Shown here: positions 37,193-60,500 of the stretch, one piece after another
Position numbering within the stretch: the first letter of the stretch is position 1
How the letters are laid out: the number at the start of each line of letters is the position of its first letter
Assembly: GCA_964035795.1 (NCBI GenBank)
Contig: OZ038322.1
Coordinates: 9,871,868-9,935,867 of the forward strand
Direction of reading: 5' to 3'
From: Pterobdella sp. o SKG-2022
Lineage: Eukaryota; Annelida; Clitellata; Hirudinida; Piscicolidae
Length of the DNA stretch: 64,000 nt
Made by a program: the position numbers and the translations under genes
Notes under the pieces: model-generated
Told to the model about the DNA's origin: nothing
Databases searched by the model: none
Seen by the model: the letters and a program-made list of their open reading frames with translations, nothing else

Positions 37193-38997
37193 TCAGTATG
37201 TTTCTCACTTTAATGACTTCTAATTTGGTTGTTGACTTATCTCATCTACTTTTTAATCCATTTATTTTTGAGTGTAGATTTTGAATTTTTCATATATTTT
37301 TATAAAGCAAGTGTGATTCTCAGTCAAAATAACAGCCCTTTTATATGGGGTCGGATCATCTATTTTTAACATGTATTCGAGTGTCTTAACACACTACAGT
37401 TATCAATTAGCTCATGTTCATAACTGGGTTGGCATTTTAAATGAATTTTGTATTATTTGCATTGTTGTTTTTTGGTGATATTTTAGTTATAGATCATACT
37501 GAATTGTCTCAGGGTGATCTGTTGTTTTGGCCTTCGTGAAAAGTTTTTCGGGTCTTTTTATTAATAGTTGTCAACGTATTTTACAATCGGCTACTTTTCT
37601 ACCATAGTATCGTGTATCTTATAATACTAATAGCCAAATGTATTTGTTGAAAAGTTTGTTAATAATATTTAAACTGATTCTATTTACATTTTTAATGGGA
37701 TTTTATTGTAGCCGGCAAATAGAAAGTGAACAGATTTATAAATATTAATACAAGTGATGAATTGTAAAAATTCAAGGCGCTGTTAGTTTTTAATACAAAT
37801 TAGAAAGGCATAAGATTGATATGGTAAGCTAAGTTAATATCCTAGTAAGGTTTTTGAAATTGAAAGCAAAAAGATTGTTCAAGATCAAACACAAACTCCA
37901 TAAAATCAGTGATACCAGGTATTATTGTACAAGGAGTAGACAGGCACTTGATAAAAATGATTGTGTATAATAGAAGATTCAACGAGGTTGATGAAACTTC
38001 AGGGAAAAAAATTACAACCCTGTACGGATCGTCAATTAGATCCGTACAACAACAAGAACCAATTTAGTAACGTTCAAACCAGTGAATTTCTGCATGATTA
38101 TACAAGAATTTTCTATCAATGATTCTTTAGAAACATACCCTAAAGATATTTTCTTAATTCTGAATTTTGATTAAAATGGGAATTGATAAACGATTACTTA
38201 TTTGTTCTCAGGTGAGACTAGAGTTTTAATACTCAAATATTTAATGATTTACAACAAAACTCTGAAAACTTCGTTAAAATTTCATGATAGATAGAAAAAT
38301 ATTACTTCAAACAACAAATTAAAAATCTGCTGAAACAAAACAAATTATTTTAGAGAACTTGATAGGGTAAGAAAAACATTCAAAAAAACTAACAAAAGGG
38401 AGATTCGAAAATAAAACTTCGAAATCATTTCAAAACTCAAACGATTGGGCATGAATTAATATAAAAAAAAAACAATTAAATTAATTACTTATAAACAAAG
38501 TGAAAATAATTTCACTTAATATATTATTTAAGAGTAAATTATACAAATGTCTACAAAATAATCGAAACTTCAACTGAAAGACGCTCAAAAGAAAATTTTT
38601 CCCATTATTATTTTAGTAAGAATAATAATAAATATTATTATTTATCTTTATTACACTCAAATTACTATCACTAAAATTTGTGTTGAAAATAGAAGGCACA
38701 ATATGAATTGAATACTCCGAACGGCACATTTATTCAAACTCTTAGACTACATGAAAACCTCGTAACTAAATCAACACACATTATCTCTTAATAAAAGCAA
38801 TACATTTTCATGACTGCATTGTTTTTTTAGCGCTATGTGTATTCCTTTATAATAATAATTAAAAAATCTTCATTAGTATGGTTATCGTTATTATTATAAG
38901 TGTATTAACTCCAGACAAATCGTCTTTTCCCATCACACCCTCATTTATAGTATCATCACCTTAAACGCCCACCCAACGCACGTTCTTCCTAATATCT
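37193..38997. other. Intergenic interval between convergent DNAAF2 and PAK genes
   Basis: It should contain both 3' UTRs. I find no open frame of note. A perfect 10-bp inverted repeat, TGTACGGATC and GATCCGTACA around an 8-base spacer, lies at 38021-38048. Otherwise the sequence is AT-rich and unremarkable. Confidence 0.5.
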
Positions 38998-49757
<10,760 letters not shown>

Positions 49758-52755
49758 GAAACCTAAAATTCATTATGTTTGAAAACAAATAATCGATATA
49801 AGTTGTTAAAATTTTTTATTTAAAAAATGCACCTATTAGGAGTGAAAATTTGAAAACAGAAAACGAAACTTAATAATTAATTTCTGATCAGGTTTAAAAA
49901 AAAGTTCTAAACCAACATTACGAAACAAATATTAAGACGAACGCCGGAGTTAACTTGAAGGAAAAGAATCTTCAGCTATCAATACTATTTCATAGTTTAT
50001 AGAGCTTGCATTACAGCAATATGTTAAAGCTTCTTCTCAAAAGTATGGAAAGTATTAGTGAATATATACTTTGTAGAAAAACTGTTGCACAAATACATCT
50101 ATGAAATTAGCCTCAGGTCTTTATTGTTTATGAAAATGAATGTGTTGTATGGATGTTTTGTTTAAACAATAAGATGGTGAAACAAAAATTTTTTAATTTA
50201 AATTCGAACCAACTAACGTTATTGATAAGAATATCATTAAAAAAACTTGAAGAGTTGTGAATAAATCTCTGATTCTTAAATAAAACAATTATAAATAATT
50301 TACGCCCAAACTTTTTTACTTTTATATAGAAAGATAAAAATATATATAATTTCATAAGTCTTTATGTTGGTTTAGCAGACCAACTTCTTCGAACAATAGA
50401 ATTATTTTTTCCATAAAAATGAACTGTCGGTCATATTTTAACAAATAATCCAGTTTTATCGATTCAATAAAGGTTTTATTATAATAAACTGAGGCATTTA
50501 AAACTTAATTACTGAAACAAAACATATATGCTTTAATAACTTAAATTAGAAAGCTTTATAACTAGATACGAATATCAGATAGGTAGCTTTAAAAACTCAA
50601 GTAATATTAATATTCGAATTTAAACTTCAACATTCAAAATAAGAAGCTAATTATAACGCAGTATTTGATGAATAAGACTGTGATAAAGTAAAATGATTAT
50701 CTAAAATCAATAAAAGAATAGATTTAAAAAGAATATATATGTAATTATTCGAATGGAAAGAAAAGGAATATATTATAAATAGACATTGGATGGATTTTTA
50801 GAACCTGCATTAATCGTATATAAAAGGTTTCAATGCTTTTCAATTAACCAAGTTCTAAGATATTAACAAGATAGCATCTTCAGCTTTTATACAAAATTTT
50901 TGTTTTAGAAACCTGATGAGGATATTCGTTAATATCGAAAAGCCTCTCACATAGAAAGAAAAAATTCATAGTGTTGCTTTTAGACCATTAGCTTAAAAAA
51001 AGTTCTAAACTATTAAGCAGTAGAAATATAAGTGTATTTTTAAATTTTTTATGGAATTATGGAAATAGTTGTTAAATGGTCAATTTGATATCGAAGTAAA
51101 ATGTGAAGGTTAATACATGAAATAATATCATGGACCTTTGAATGTTTTTTTCTTTTATATAGACCACTCATTGAAATCATTCTCAAACCAATCATAAAAA
51201 TCTTCTCTGTGAAACATAAGATTCACTTCGTAATTTCCAATTCACTTTTTCAATTCGCGTTAAAAACTTACCAAAGCTAAAAGGCAAACCGCGAAAATGT
51301 TTGTTGTAACTTCAATTGTAGTTTCTCAAATAACAAAAAGGCTTTGGATTAAAAAAATAGAAACACTTAATTGAAAAAAACAGTTAACGATAAAATAAAT
51401 AACTAGAATAGAAATTGAAAACAAAATATAACACGTAAGGAAGTCAACACTCAAGTATGGGTATAGATGTGTGGTCATGCTTTACAGACAAGCTCATGAG
51501 CATGCTTAAGTTCAGTAACCACATTCATATCTGATGGATAAGTACCCAACAAGTCCACATACATTCATAACAAAAAATTACATGCAATAATGGTTCAAGC
51601 TAGTATCTGAATGAGTTTTCCAAAAAGGCAAAACTATCTTGGAATACATTTATTTTTTATTCATTCAAACTTTCATTTTTAAAAAAAAAACATAGCTAAG
51701 AACCTTGAAATACATTAGTTTAAAAAATAATATTATCATTATTTGAATGTATGATGCAAAACGTTGAATTTTATTTTATACCATTAATGAAAATTTGGTT
51801 TATAGCAGTTTCATTTCCAAGTATAACACTGACCATATTCCAATCGAGCTCCCAATGGCTATTGCTAAAAATAATTACTTTATTAAAAATAAAACAATGA
51901 ACAATGATTTTACAATTCTTGTTTAAAATTTTTTTGACGATATTTTCTTATAAATTGAAAAGCTTAGTGAATAAATCAACCTTTTGAAGCTATTGCGTTA
52001 CTAGTATTTTGTCTCATAATTTGCAAGTTACTGTTTTAATTAAATAAGAAGAATTTTCAATACATCTGTTGAGAATCAAAAGCTATAGTTTTCGACAAGT
52101 TTAGCCTTATCATAAAACGTTAGCGAAAAAATTTCTCAATAAGTGTATTAAATATTCCTCCTATTTGATGTTTTTCGTTACAAAATATTGAAGAAAAATA
52201 CATGCGATGTCTCTGAGAAGTTACTATTCAAACAAAATTTTTACTGCTTCTTAAGTTTTGACGACTACTAACTAGAGTTAAAAACTAAATGAGGGGTTTG
52301 AAGTTATAATTTTCTCCATTTCAAATTTTAAGCTAATCATTAATGTTTAACAAGTTTTAAAAACTATTCGAAGGTAATGAGAAATATTTTGAGTCGCAGA
52401 AATTTTTAGTGAACTTATTTGTTAGTAGAATTTTAAGCAAACTAAGCTCAAAGTGTTATTTTATACTCTAATCTTTGCCTATAATCTTTTCAATTTTCAA
52501 AAACCACAGATGATGATTTGTTGCATCTTTCTTCTTTCTCAGAAACCTTTTTATATTTCGAACTCTTAATTTCTTAAAATGAAAAATGATAAAATTAATT
52601 TTTAATACTATTTTATATGGTAAAAAATTTAATATTTCAAAACAGTTTTTTCAATTTAGGGAAAAATAACTAATTTCATGAAAAAAAAATAGTTTTTTAG
52701 TCTTACTAAAATAAAAAGTGAATTTACCGTGATCTGATTGAATATATTTGACATT
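49758..52755. other. Divergent intergenic region between PAK and TIMM50 starts
   Basis: Three kilobases separate the two start codons and should contain both promoters. A foldback-family copy lies at 52062-52160. I found no exon, although untranslated 5' exons would not be visible this way. No RNA gene seen. Confidence 0.5.
52062..52160. mobile_element. Foldback/MITE family copy upstream of TIMM50
   Basis: The core AGCTATAGTTTTCGACAAGT then TTAGCCTTATCATAAAACGT is bounded by imperfect inverted ends. The left end is AATACATCTGTTGAGAA and the right end TTCTCAATAAGTGTATT. Full short-element structure is visible, with arms of about 17 bases. Confidence 0.65.
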
Positions 52756-55700
52756 ATGAACGCAAAGCTATTTAATGGAATATTTTCCAAAGTAAAGTTG
52801 AATATCACATCATCTTCATCAATATTAAATGCCATAGAAAACAATAAAACCAAACTATCTAGTGACAGTTCATTAATCTCGTGTTTAAAAAGCTCCACTC
52901 AAACTCAAAGACATTTTTCAACTTCTTCTTCTATCAGTCTGTCGTCTTTTGTACCAAATGTATCAACTTTCTACCATGATAATACATCAAAAATTTTAAA
53001 TCTACATTCTCACAATAGATATCTATGCACCAAAAATGATAAGTTTGACTCAATACCAGGCTTAGGAATTAAAACAACCTCTCAAAAAGAAACACCTAAT
53101 GAAAAATCAAATGAAAAAGATAAAAAAGAAGAAAAGGACACATGGTACAGTGGGAAAAATGCTTGGAAAGTTGGATTAGCTTGTTTAGGAGTTTCTGGCC
53201 TAGCAGCTTTTTCTGGATTCGTATTTACCTTCGGTTTGACAATTTTTCTATACTTTTTCTATTATTTTTAATAAAAACTTGAAAAATTTTGATTCAAGGT
53301 GGTCCTCAATTTGATCCCGATGGAAACAAAGTTTGTCTATTTTTTTTCAAAATGAATTTGAATATAATTTATAAGAAAACTTAAGTTTCAAAGCATTTTA
53401 GTTATAATATATTTTTTTAATAATGATTCAATAGTTAAAAATTTGTTTCATTTTTTGAACCTGAATAATGATTCTGCTGAGTTATCATGAATGATACTAC
53501 ATATGGGGAAAGTGGAAAAAATTAATGTTTAAATTAGTCAACTGTTTTTATTTAAATCCATTTTAAAAATAGTTAATGATTCAATTTTACAGATTGTAGA
53601 TGAATTTACAGGAAGTAAGATTTTTAATTTTATTCAAAATTAATGATTTATATTTTAAAGAATTGAGTTATTAAAACCATAAGTACTTGATAAACATTTT
53701 TCAAATTATCTTAATCATCCTTATCATAGTGAATCCTATATATGGATATTTGAAGAGAGCTACAAGAGAAATGAGGTCAATGAAAAAGGTGATTATAACT
53801 CATTGTTTAAACAGATTTATAAAGAACATCTGTACAGTTGACTTCTCAAGTTTTTATTACTAAGCAATTCTTACTACATTTGTATCAACCTAATAGTGTT
53901 TTTGAATTTAATCAAAACATTTCATGTGTTATCTATTTAGATTTATTTATTCAAAACATACTGTATTATGATAAGTTCAACTTAATGAAAAGTTAATATA
54001 TAATTATATGTTTCACATTAAAATAAGACTTATCAAGAATTATAGCTTTTTTTTAAAATGAATTTATCTAAATGCTTTTTATTATTGTATATCAAAGTTT
54101 TATTAAAATCCGTTGATGAACTCTGCTTTTGTACAAAGCAGCTTTTGACAGTAGATTAATGAAGAAAGTGGTGGTTTAAAATTGAAAGTTGTTTCTGAGT
54201 TTTACTATCATGAAGATATGTTACTGTGGCTGGTGCATGTGAGCTTGTATGAATAATACGTTTCAAGTGTAGTAAGTTTCATCAAGGAGCTGTTTTTTTC
54301 AACCTGTGTCAGATGTTTTCTCTTGCTGCTCAAATGTAAGCCATAACAAAGTGCAACTTCAACAGCTTCAAAGGAAAGGACTTAGCTATTTTTGAATTAT
54401 TATATCAGTATAATGTTGTTCAGGTTATATTTCAAGTAAGATAAGGCCTACAAGAAACCTAAAAGGAACAAAGGACTGAGACCAACTTTTATTGAACTAT
54501 GAAAAAAATTTAATTGTTTTTGCAGCTTCCTCAAAGCACCCTGAATGAAAAATTGAAATTTAAATTACTCTTTCATGAATGCTTTTACTTTTAGTGAAAG
54601 AGAAATGGATTATAAAAATGAATTATTTGCTATTTAAAATTCACTTTTATGATGAAAAAAATTTTTTCAGATGATACAAGACCCATCAAGTGAGAAGTTA
54701 TTACCTGATGTCTTAAAGGAGCCCTGGTACCAACCACCATACACCCTCGTCATTGAAATGACAGGCATTCTTGTTCATCCTGATTGGACGGTGAGTATCT
54801 CATTTTTGTTATATATTTTTTTAAGATATGTTGAAAATAATAAAAAATCCTATAGCCTAAAAAATGTGCACCCACTCAATAGAGTTGAGTGGAAGAGATG
54901 TATTAGAAGGCTGCTGTCCAACCCAGCTACTGGGACTTCAACGGCTGTATAAACTAATATAAATTTTTGTGGGTTTTATCATTCTTATTTAGGCTTGTAT
55001 TTCTTATGGGTTTGTTTATTATTAATATTTTTTTTTCTAGCCAGAAAATTTAAATTTGAGCATTTTATCAATGCATTTGTTTTAAAATATCTGTAATTTC
55101 CGATAAGTTTGATCTCATTATGAAGTATTAGCAACAGATGTTGCTTGGTGCAAAAAAAATATTTAAAAATGCTTAGTATTAATATAAAATTACTTTTACC
55201 ATGTTGCCCTGTGTAGCTCATTTGCTAGTATATCAAACTAGTCGTCTGAGCTTATCGAACATAATCACATCTCAAGTACAGTTGGCATTTGTTGCGTTTG
55301 TTATAGATTTAACATTCAGAAAATGCTTCGGGATACACAATAAAAAGCACGATAACAATTTTAGCATATCTTATTTATATATGAGTTACGTAAAAAGCGC
55401 TATATGATTTTCATTAAACCTTTTTTGATATTAATATGTTCTCTTCAACTTAGTAACCACAAAGTTCGTTCTACCTATACCCCTTCTCTTGCAGTTGTCA
55501 ACAGGTTGGAGGTTCAAGAAGAGACCAGGCTTAGCTTATTTTCTTCAGAACGTGGGCCCACCACTTTTTGAAATCGTCATATACACCCATGAGCAAGGAT
55601 TCGTTAGTTTGCCATTGTTTAATGATTATTATTAGTTCTATTTCATTATGAGTGTTTCATATTTATAATTAATGGTAATAGGATGAATATTTTTGTATTC

Positions 55701-57265
55701 TATTAGTACGATAATTTTGGTAGACTAACAACGACCACCACGTCACAGACAGCCTACCCGATAATAGACAGCATGGACCCTGAGGGCAGGGTGATGTACA
55801 GACTGTTCAGAGATGCGACCAAATATGTCAATGGCGCTCATGTCAAGGTGGTTTAGATAGAAAAGGGGGCTACATATAGTTGAAGTTTGTTTGTGGGTTT
55901 TCTATTCAATTTAAAAATATGCAATGGTATCTGAGGTTAAACTGGATCAAAATTAGTGCTTGCAATTTAAAGCTGGTTATAATCTTGATAACAGTAGACT
56001 CCGGTTGTGGGTATCAACAATTTGATATTATTTTTTTGTCATTTCACTTGGCGAATAATCATTTTATTTTTTTTGACTATTGCAAGGAAAACTGCCGTAA
56101 GTAAAAACGGCGTGTTTTGAATTCAAAAGTTTCAAATTGGACTATAGTTTAGTCTGGCAGTCTGTGAAATTTTGTCACAACTTTTCTGAATTAAGCTATA
56201 ATTAGTATCAATAATCTAGGCCCACTGCTGTCTACCCCAATTACTGGGACCTGTACAGTAGTATAATCTATTGGTTTATAAAGCATATATTACAAATAAA
56301 ACATTGGTTAGATACAACAGCACTGAAATAATGTCCGTAGGATCTGTCCTTCTTGAACAGAGACCTGTCAAAGGTTATAATGGTAGACTGTGATCCCAAA
56401 GCCATGTCTCTGCAGCCAAGAAATGGTTTGCTAATCAAGAAGTGGAGTGGAGAAGATTCTGATAGAAGACTTATTGATCTTGCTAACTTTCTTAAAAGTT
56501 AGTAATGACTTCATTATGTTGCTTTACAATAGATTAAGTGACTAGATTGAATTGCAGTATGACTAGTAAAATTAATTTACGTTTTATCAAATTTTATTGT
56601 TGTTTTAAAGTATTTAAGCATTAAAAACGATTTAATATAAATGAACGTTTATTTCACTTTAGAGTCGAAATCCCTTAAGTTACACCTTAATCGTCATAAC
56701 AGCGGTGGCCCTGAGTGAGGTGGACGACGTGAGAGGAGTGATGGAGTATTATTCACAGTTTGATGATCCCCTGGCTGTCTTCAAGGAGAAGACCAAACAA
56801 CTGCAGGTTCTTTGATGCTTTAAAAAACCTCTCAATTTTCGATTTATTGATATTTATATGTAGATCACTTGGTATAAGTGGTATTTGAAAGTTTATGGAA
56901 ATTAGAGTAGACGATAAGCGCAGTTTGGTGAAAAACAAAACGAAACAAAGCTTTAGAAGACTATCTCAGACTAGAATATAACGTTTTTGTGTTTCATAGT
57001 CAAGTCTGATAGAAAGCTAGTTATTGCTTACTGCATAATTTATTCTTTTTTGTGAGCGTTATTTTTATGGGCAGTGATAGAAAAGAAAATGAACAAATAG
57101 CTAGACTGAGCAAGCTTGATAATACAGGCAATGAGCCAAAGCATCAAAAATGAAATTTTTCTAACATCTAATAATTTACAGCAATTGGAGGAGGAGAAAG
57201 AAAAGGCAGCACAGGCGAGCAAGAGTAAATCAATGCTGAGATCCGCTTTTAACAAAAAGTTCTAA
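52756..57265 (+). CDS. TIMM50: TIMM50, receptor subunit of the mitochondrial TIM23 translocase
   Basis: Tim50 sits in the mitochondrial inner membrane, exposes its FCP1-like domain to the intermembrane space and hands presequence proteins to TIM23. Ten exons join in phase into 420 residues: 52756-53233, 53299-53330, 53593-53614, 53730-53788, 54671-54790, 55495-55602, 55749-55847, 56341-56497, 56703-56806 and 57182-57265 (stop TAA). A Ser/Lys/Asn-rich presequence comes first, then a TM segment ([19 protein letters not shown]). The FCP1-like domain includes [82 protein letters not shown] and [20 protein letters not shown]. It ends in a coiled basic tail. The DxDxT phosphatase motif is absent, as in other animal Tim50 proteins. 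Exons 2 and 3 are only 32 and 22 nt. The GTG codons just upstream are not needed. Confidence 0.96.
54890..54953 (+). repeat. Dispersed unassigned repeat family, 3'-end copy d
   Basis: GAAGGCTGCTGTCCAACCCA then GCTACTGGGACTTCAACGGC and TGTATAAACTA. It matches the last 50 bases of the other copies. It sits in a TIMM50 intron. Confidence 0.6.
55065..55175 (+). mobile_element. Foldback/MITE family, degenerate copy
   Basis: TGTAATTTCCGATAAGTTTG then ATCTCATTATGAAGTATTAG reproduces the family core with substitutions. The flanks AATGCATTTGTTTT and AAAAATGCTT are weak inverted ends. It sits in a TIMM50 intron. Confidence 0.5.
55203..55406 (+). mobile_element. Degenerate SINE-like copy
   Basis: CCCTGTGTAGCTCATTTGCT then AGTATATCAAACTAG resembles the SINE A-box head. 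The stretch ends AAAAAGCGCTATATGA, like the SINE 3' part. The B box is not recognisable, so this is an old copy or a chance resemblance. Confidence 0.35.
55962..56275 (+). repeat. Dispersed unassigned repeat family, copy b
   Basis: It contains AATCTTGATAACAGTAGACT, then CAAGGAAAACTGCCGTAAG, TTTGAATTCAAAAGTTTCAA, and the end CCACTGCTGTCTACCCCAAT with TACTGGGACCTGTACAGTAG. The block order is the same as in copies a and c. It sits in a TIMM50 intron. Confidence 0.75.
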
Positions 57266-57316
57266 AACATTTATTGCTAATATTTTCAACTTTATTAATG
57301 AAATTTGATTTTTTAT

Positions 57317-57322
57317 AATAAA
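57317..57322 (+). terminator. TIMM50: Candidate polyadenylation signal of TIMM50
   Basis: AATAAA lies 52 bases after the TIMM50 stop codon and about 250 bases before the end of the convergent FPGS copy B. Placed by motif and position. Confidence 0.45.
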
Positions 57323-57573
57323 AATATTATTTCTTCGATGTTTATTTTATTGAACATAAATGAATTTGCAACCCGGCCCTTCGCTAAACATCAAATTTTT
57401 GTTAGATGCGAATAAGTAAAAACTAATGATACATCACATAAATTAAAGTAAAATAACGATAATATTCAATAAGATTCTAAACAGGAAAAATCCCAAAAGT
57501 TTTAAACTAATACCGGACCTTCAAAGAAAATGTTGAGCTTGAAACCTAACAAAAAAAAATTCAATAACTATTC

Positions 57574-60500
57574 TTAGTAACCTAAGTTAGGATCGATAAA
57601 GCTAAGAACACCACCCACCAAATATAAACTACCCAAGCAAACAACCTGTACCAACACATCATCCTCACGATTTGCACCCCCATTCAACACACTTTCTTTA
57701 TTAAAATCATCAAATTTGAACTTAAATCCAAGAGAAGCCACTTGTTCATCTGTTAATGCAAATCTCTTATCTTTGTTGTTTGTAGCCCAGACAAGAGAAT
57801 CTTGAATGGATGGAAATACAAAAGAGGTGGGTCCTTCACATGGCTGTGTTATGGGGTGCGTAGGAAGGGTGATGGAAGACAGAACTGTGTTTTCATTTAT
57901 GTTATTGTTGTTGAAATCTTTTAGTTTGTCTTCCTGGCCGTCGATGCCACCATTAAGACACCTCTCCCATAAAAATTTATTCTGGAAACAACGCATCAAC
58001 AATGATTCTCGACTTTCACCCATCTTTTTTAAATCTGTTAATATCAAATTGCCTTTCATTAAAAAAATAACAAAAAAAGTTGATTGGTAATTTACCACTT
58101 GAAACTTGTAACAAAAGAAGAAAATACTTATTAAAGATTAATGTATTAGAGTACATACAGTTAGATACATACTAAAGAAATAAAGTTATATTAAAAATGA
58201 CCAAAAAACAAAAGTTTTTGAATAAATGAATTCTCCATGTTCACAGATAAAATAAACTGTTAGCTTAAAGCGTATATGAATATAACATATTTGAAGTGAG
58301 CTGAATGATTCAACTATGATAAAATTTTTGACTTAAACTAAAATCTTACACAAAATATACTTGACTGAATTAAAAAAAAATATATTTAAATATTAATAAA
58401 ACTAAGCCTTTTGATTTTCCTTAGATACCATAAGTATTACACAAATGGTATACATAAAATACGACTTATTTGAAGATGAGTTTTAATGACACCTGCACTG
58501 TTATATAATAGAAACAAACACTAAGGTTTATTGAGAAACTAAATACACGAAGCTAAGATACTCTTACGAAAAGATTCGTGTATTTAGTTTCTCAATAAAC
58601 CTTAGTATTTGTTTCTATTATTTTGATTTCCGGCTATTTTACGTCACCTGCACTGTTGTCCATGAAGGAGCTTGTGAAAGTGGGAGTAAAGATGCAGTAA
58701 TCAAACTCAAAGTCCTAAAATATCAATACAAACACGTGTTAAAATCAGTTTTAACAGTATGGGTAAGGCCTTATATATATTTGACCGAGTCGTAGAATAA
58801 ACAAGACCTCGTAAAGTTGAGAAAAAACGTATGGAGTATCATTTTATCAATAGTATATAATTACCCACCTTGATTTCTTTCAAGAGTGTGTAAGCATCTC
58901 TACACCCAGTTATGGTGAAGATCAATACCTTAATGACACGACCTCTGTTGCCACAATGTTATTAGTTAAGATGAGCTTATAATTTTTTGAAGTTGATCCA
59001 GAAGAAATCTAGAAACTTATCTAAAATAACCTTAGCGGTAGTTTTTCAATAGCACCATTGCTATTATCAAAGAACTTTCAAAAATTTGAAATCATTTCAT
59101 TATATCATACAAAAAAATTTTAATTAGTTTAATACATAGAAATAAATCAAAACGAACTGGTGTTCAGAAGCCTCCTTCAATGTTTGTTCTTGGAACCACC
59201 TTCCCGATTCCTAAATAATGAGAACGAACTATCAAGATTTAATGACGTTAAAATTCAATCAATGAATAAACAAATAGAGCATAAAGCTGCTTGCCAACAT
59301 ACTCGCATACTATCCACAGTGTGAGCTCCATCCAGGTAATACGTCACTCCCGGAGAATGGAACTTTTGACACCTACCTGGCCATTTGCAATCCTTCAGAC
59401 CTTTATAGAAGTACGAGGTCGTGAGTAGACAGTAATGCAATGAAATAGCTTGCGAAATGGTCTCAAAGCAATTTGCCGCATTGAGGTTACGTGCAATGAA
59501 TTTTGATGTGAGATTAGAGGATAAGCGGTATTATTATTGTATATTTGTGAAAACACTCAAGTTATATATACATGGAATGAAGCAAAAGTACTTTTAACAA
59601 GTTCAGGCGTCAAAGGAAGGTCTGGTAATTGGATGGGCATGACTGCATCGTTAGAAGGTTCTGGGTATTCTTGTGGCTTGTCTATAGTTCATTATATTCA
59701 ATAATTATAATCTTTGAAATTTTAATTTAGTTACTAAAAACCTGATATAAAAAATAAGTGATAGTTTAATTGAATTGCTAATTTTCTATTGATGAAGTTG
59801 ATGTATGAGTGAAAAAACGCATAATTTAGTAAAAAGTTGATTGGATTAGAATTGATTTGATCACTTTAAGCCAAATCAAAAATGATTTTCGATAAATTTG
59901 TATGAATAATTATTAAAAATATCATTAAAAAATTCATCATGAATAAAAATTTAACGTTTGGTCTCAATTAGTTTTGAAAATATAGCTTTGATCGACTAAA
60001 AATAAGACTGCTAATCAAATTAATAAATTACTTATAGATGAAAAGACTAAAGACAAATTGGTTATTGGTTCAAAAATTTAAATTCACACAATGAGAAAAT
60101 TTTTTGATAATTTTTACAAACAAAACTAGTATTTTTAAAAATTCAACTTTGTCGTAAATCATTAGTTAACTAACAATAAAAAGTATCGAAAGTTGCCTCT
60201 TTTATGAAGTTTAATATTCGAAACAATCATTAAAAATTAATACATGATGTCTCTGAAGAAAAATGAAGATTCGAATGTGTGGCAACTTTATCAAGTGAAT
60301 CACCTTTGGCGTTCCTTTCTAGCCATATATGGGCGAGTTGAAGAGCAAGGGAAGCATTATACAACTGAACCTTACCTGCGTGTAATTAAACAAACATTAA
60401 ATATCACAATAATAGTGAATTTAAAGAGTTTAAAAAACACAAAACAAAAAAAGAATTGGCACAATATGAATATACAGCAAGACTTGAAGTTTGTTTAAAT

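Noticed and set aside
59401..59500. Open frame [21 protein letters not shown] just upstream of the WPGR exon of FPGS copy B
   Set aside because: It lacks an acceptor upstream and would fall in the wrong order in the protein; the in-phase acceptor at 59401 and the 59592 donor join the neighbouring exons directly.
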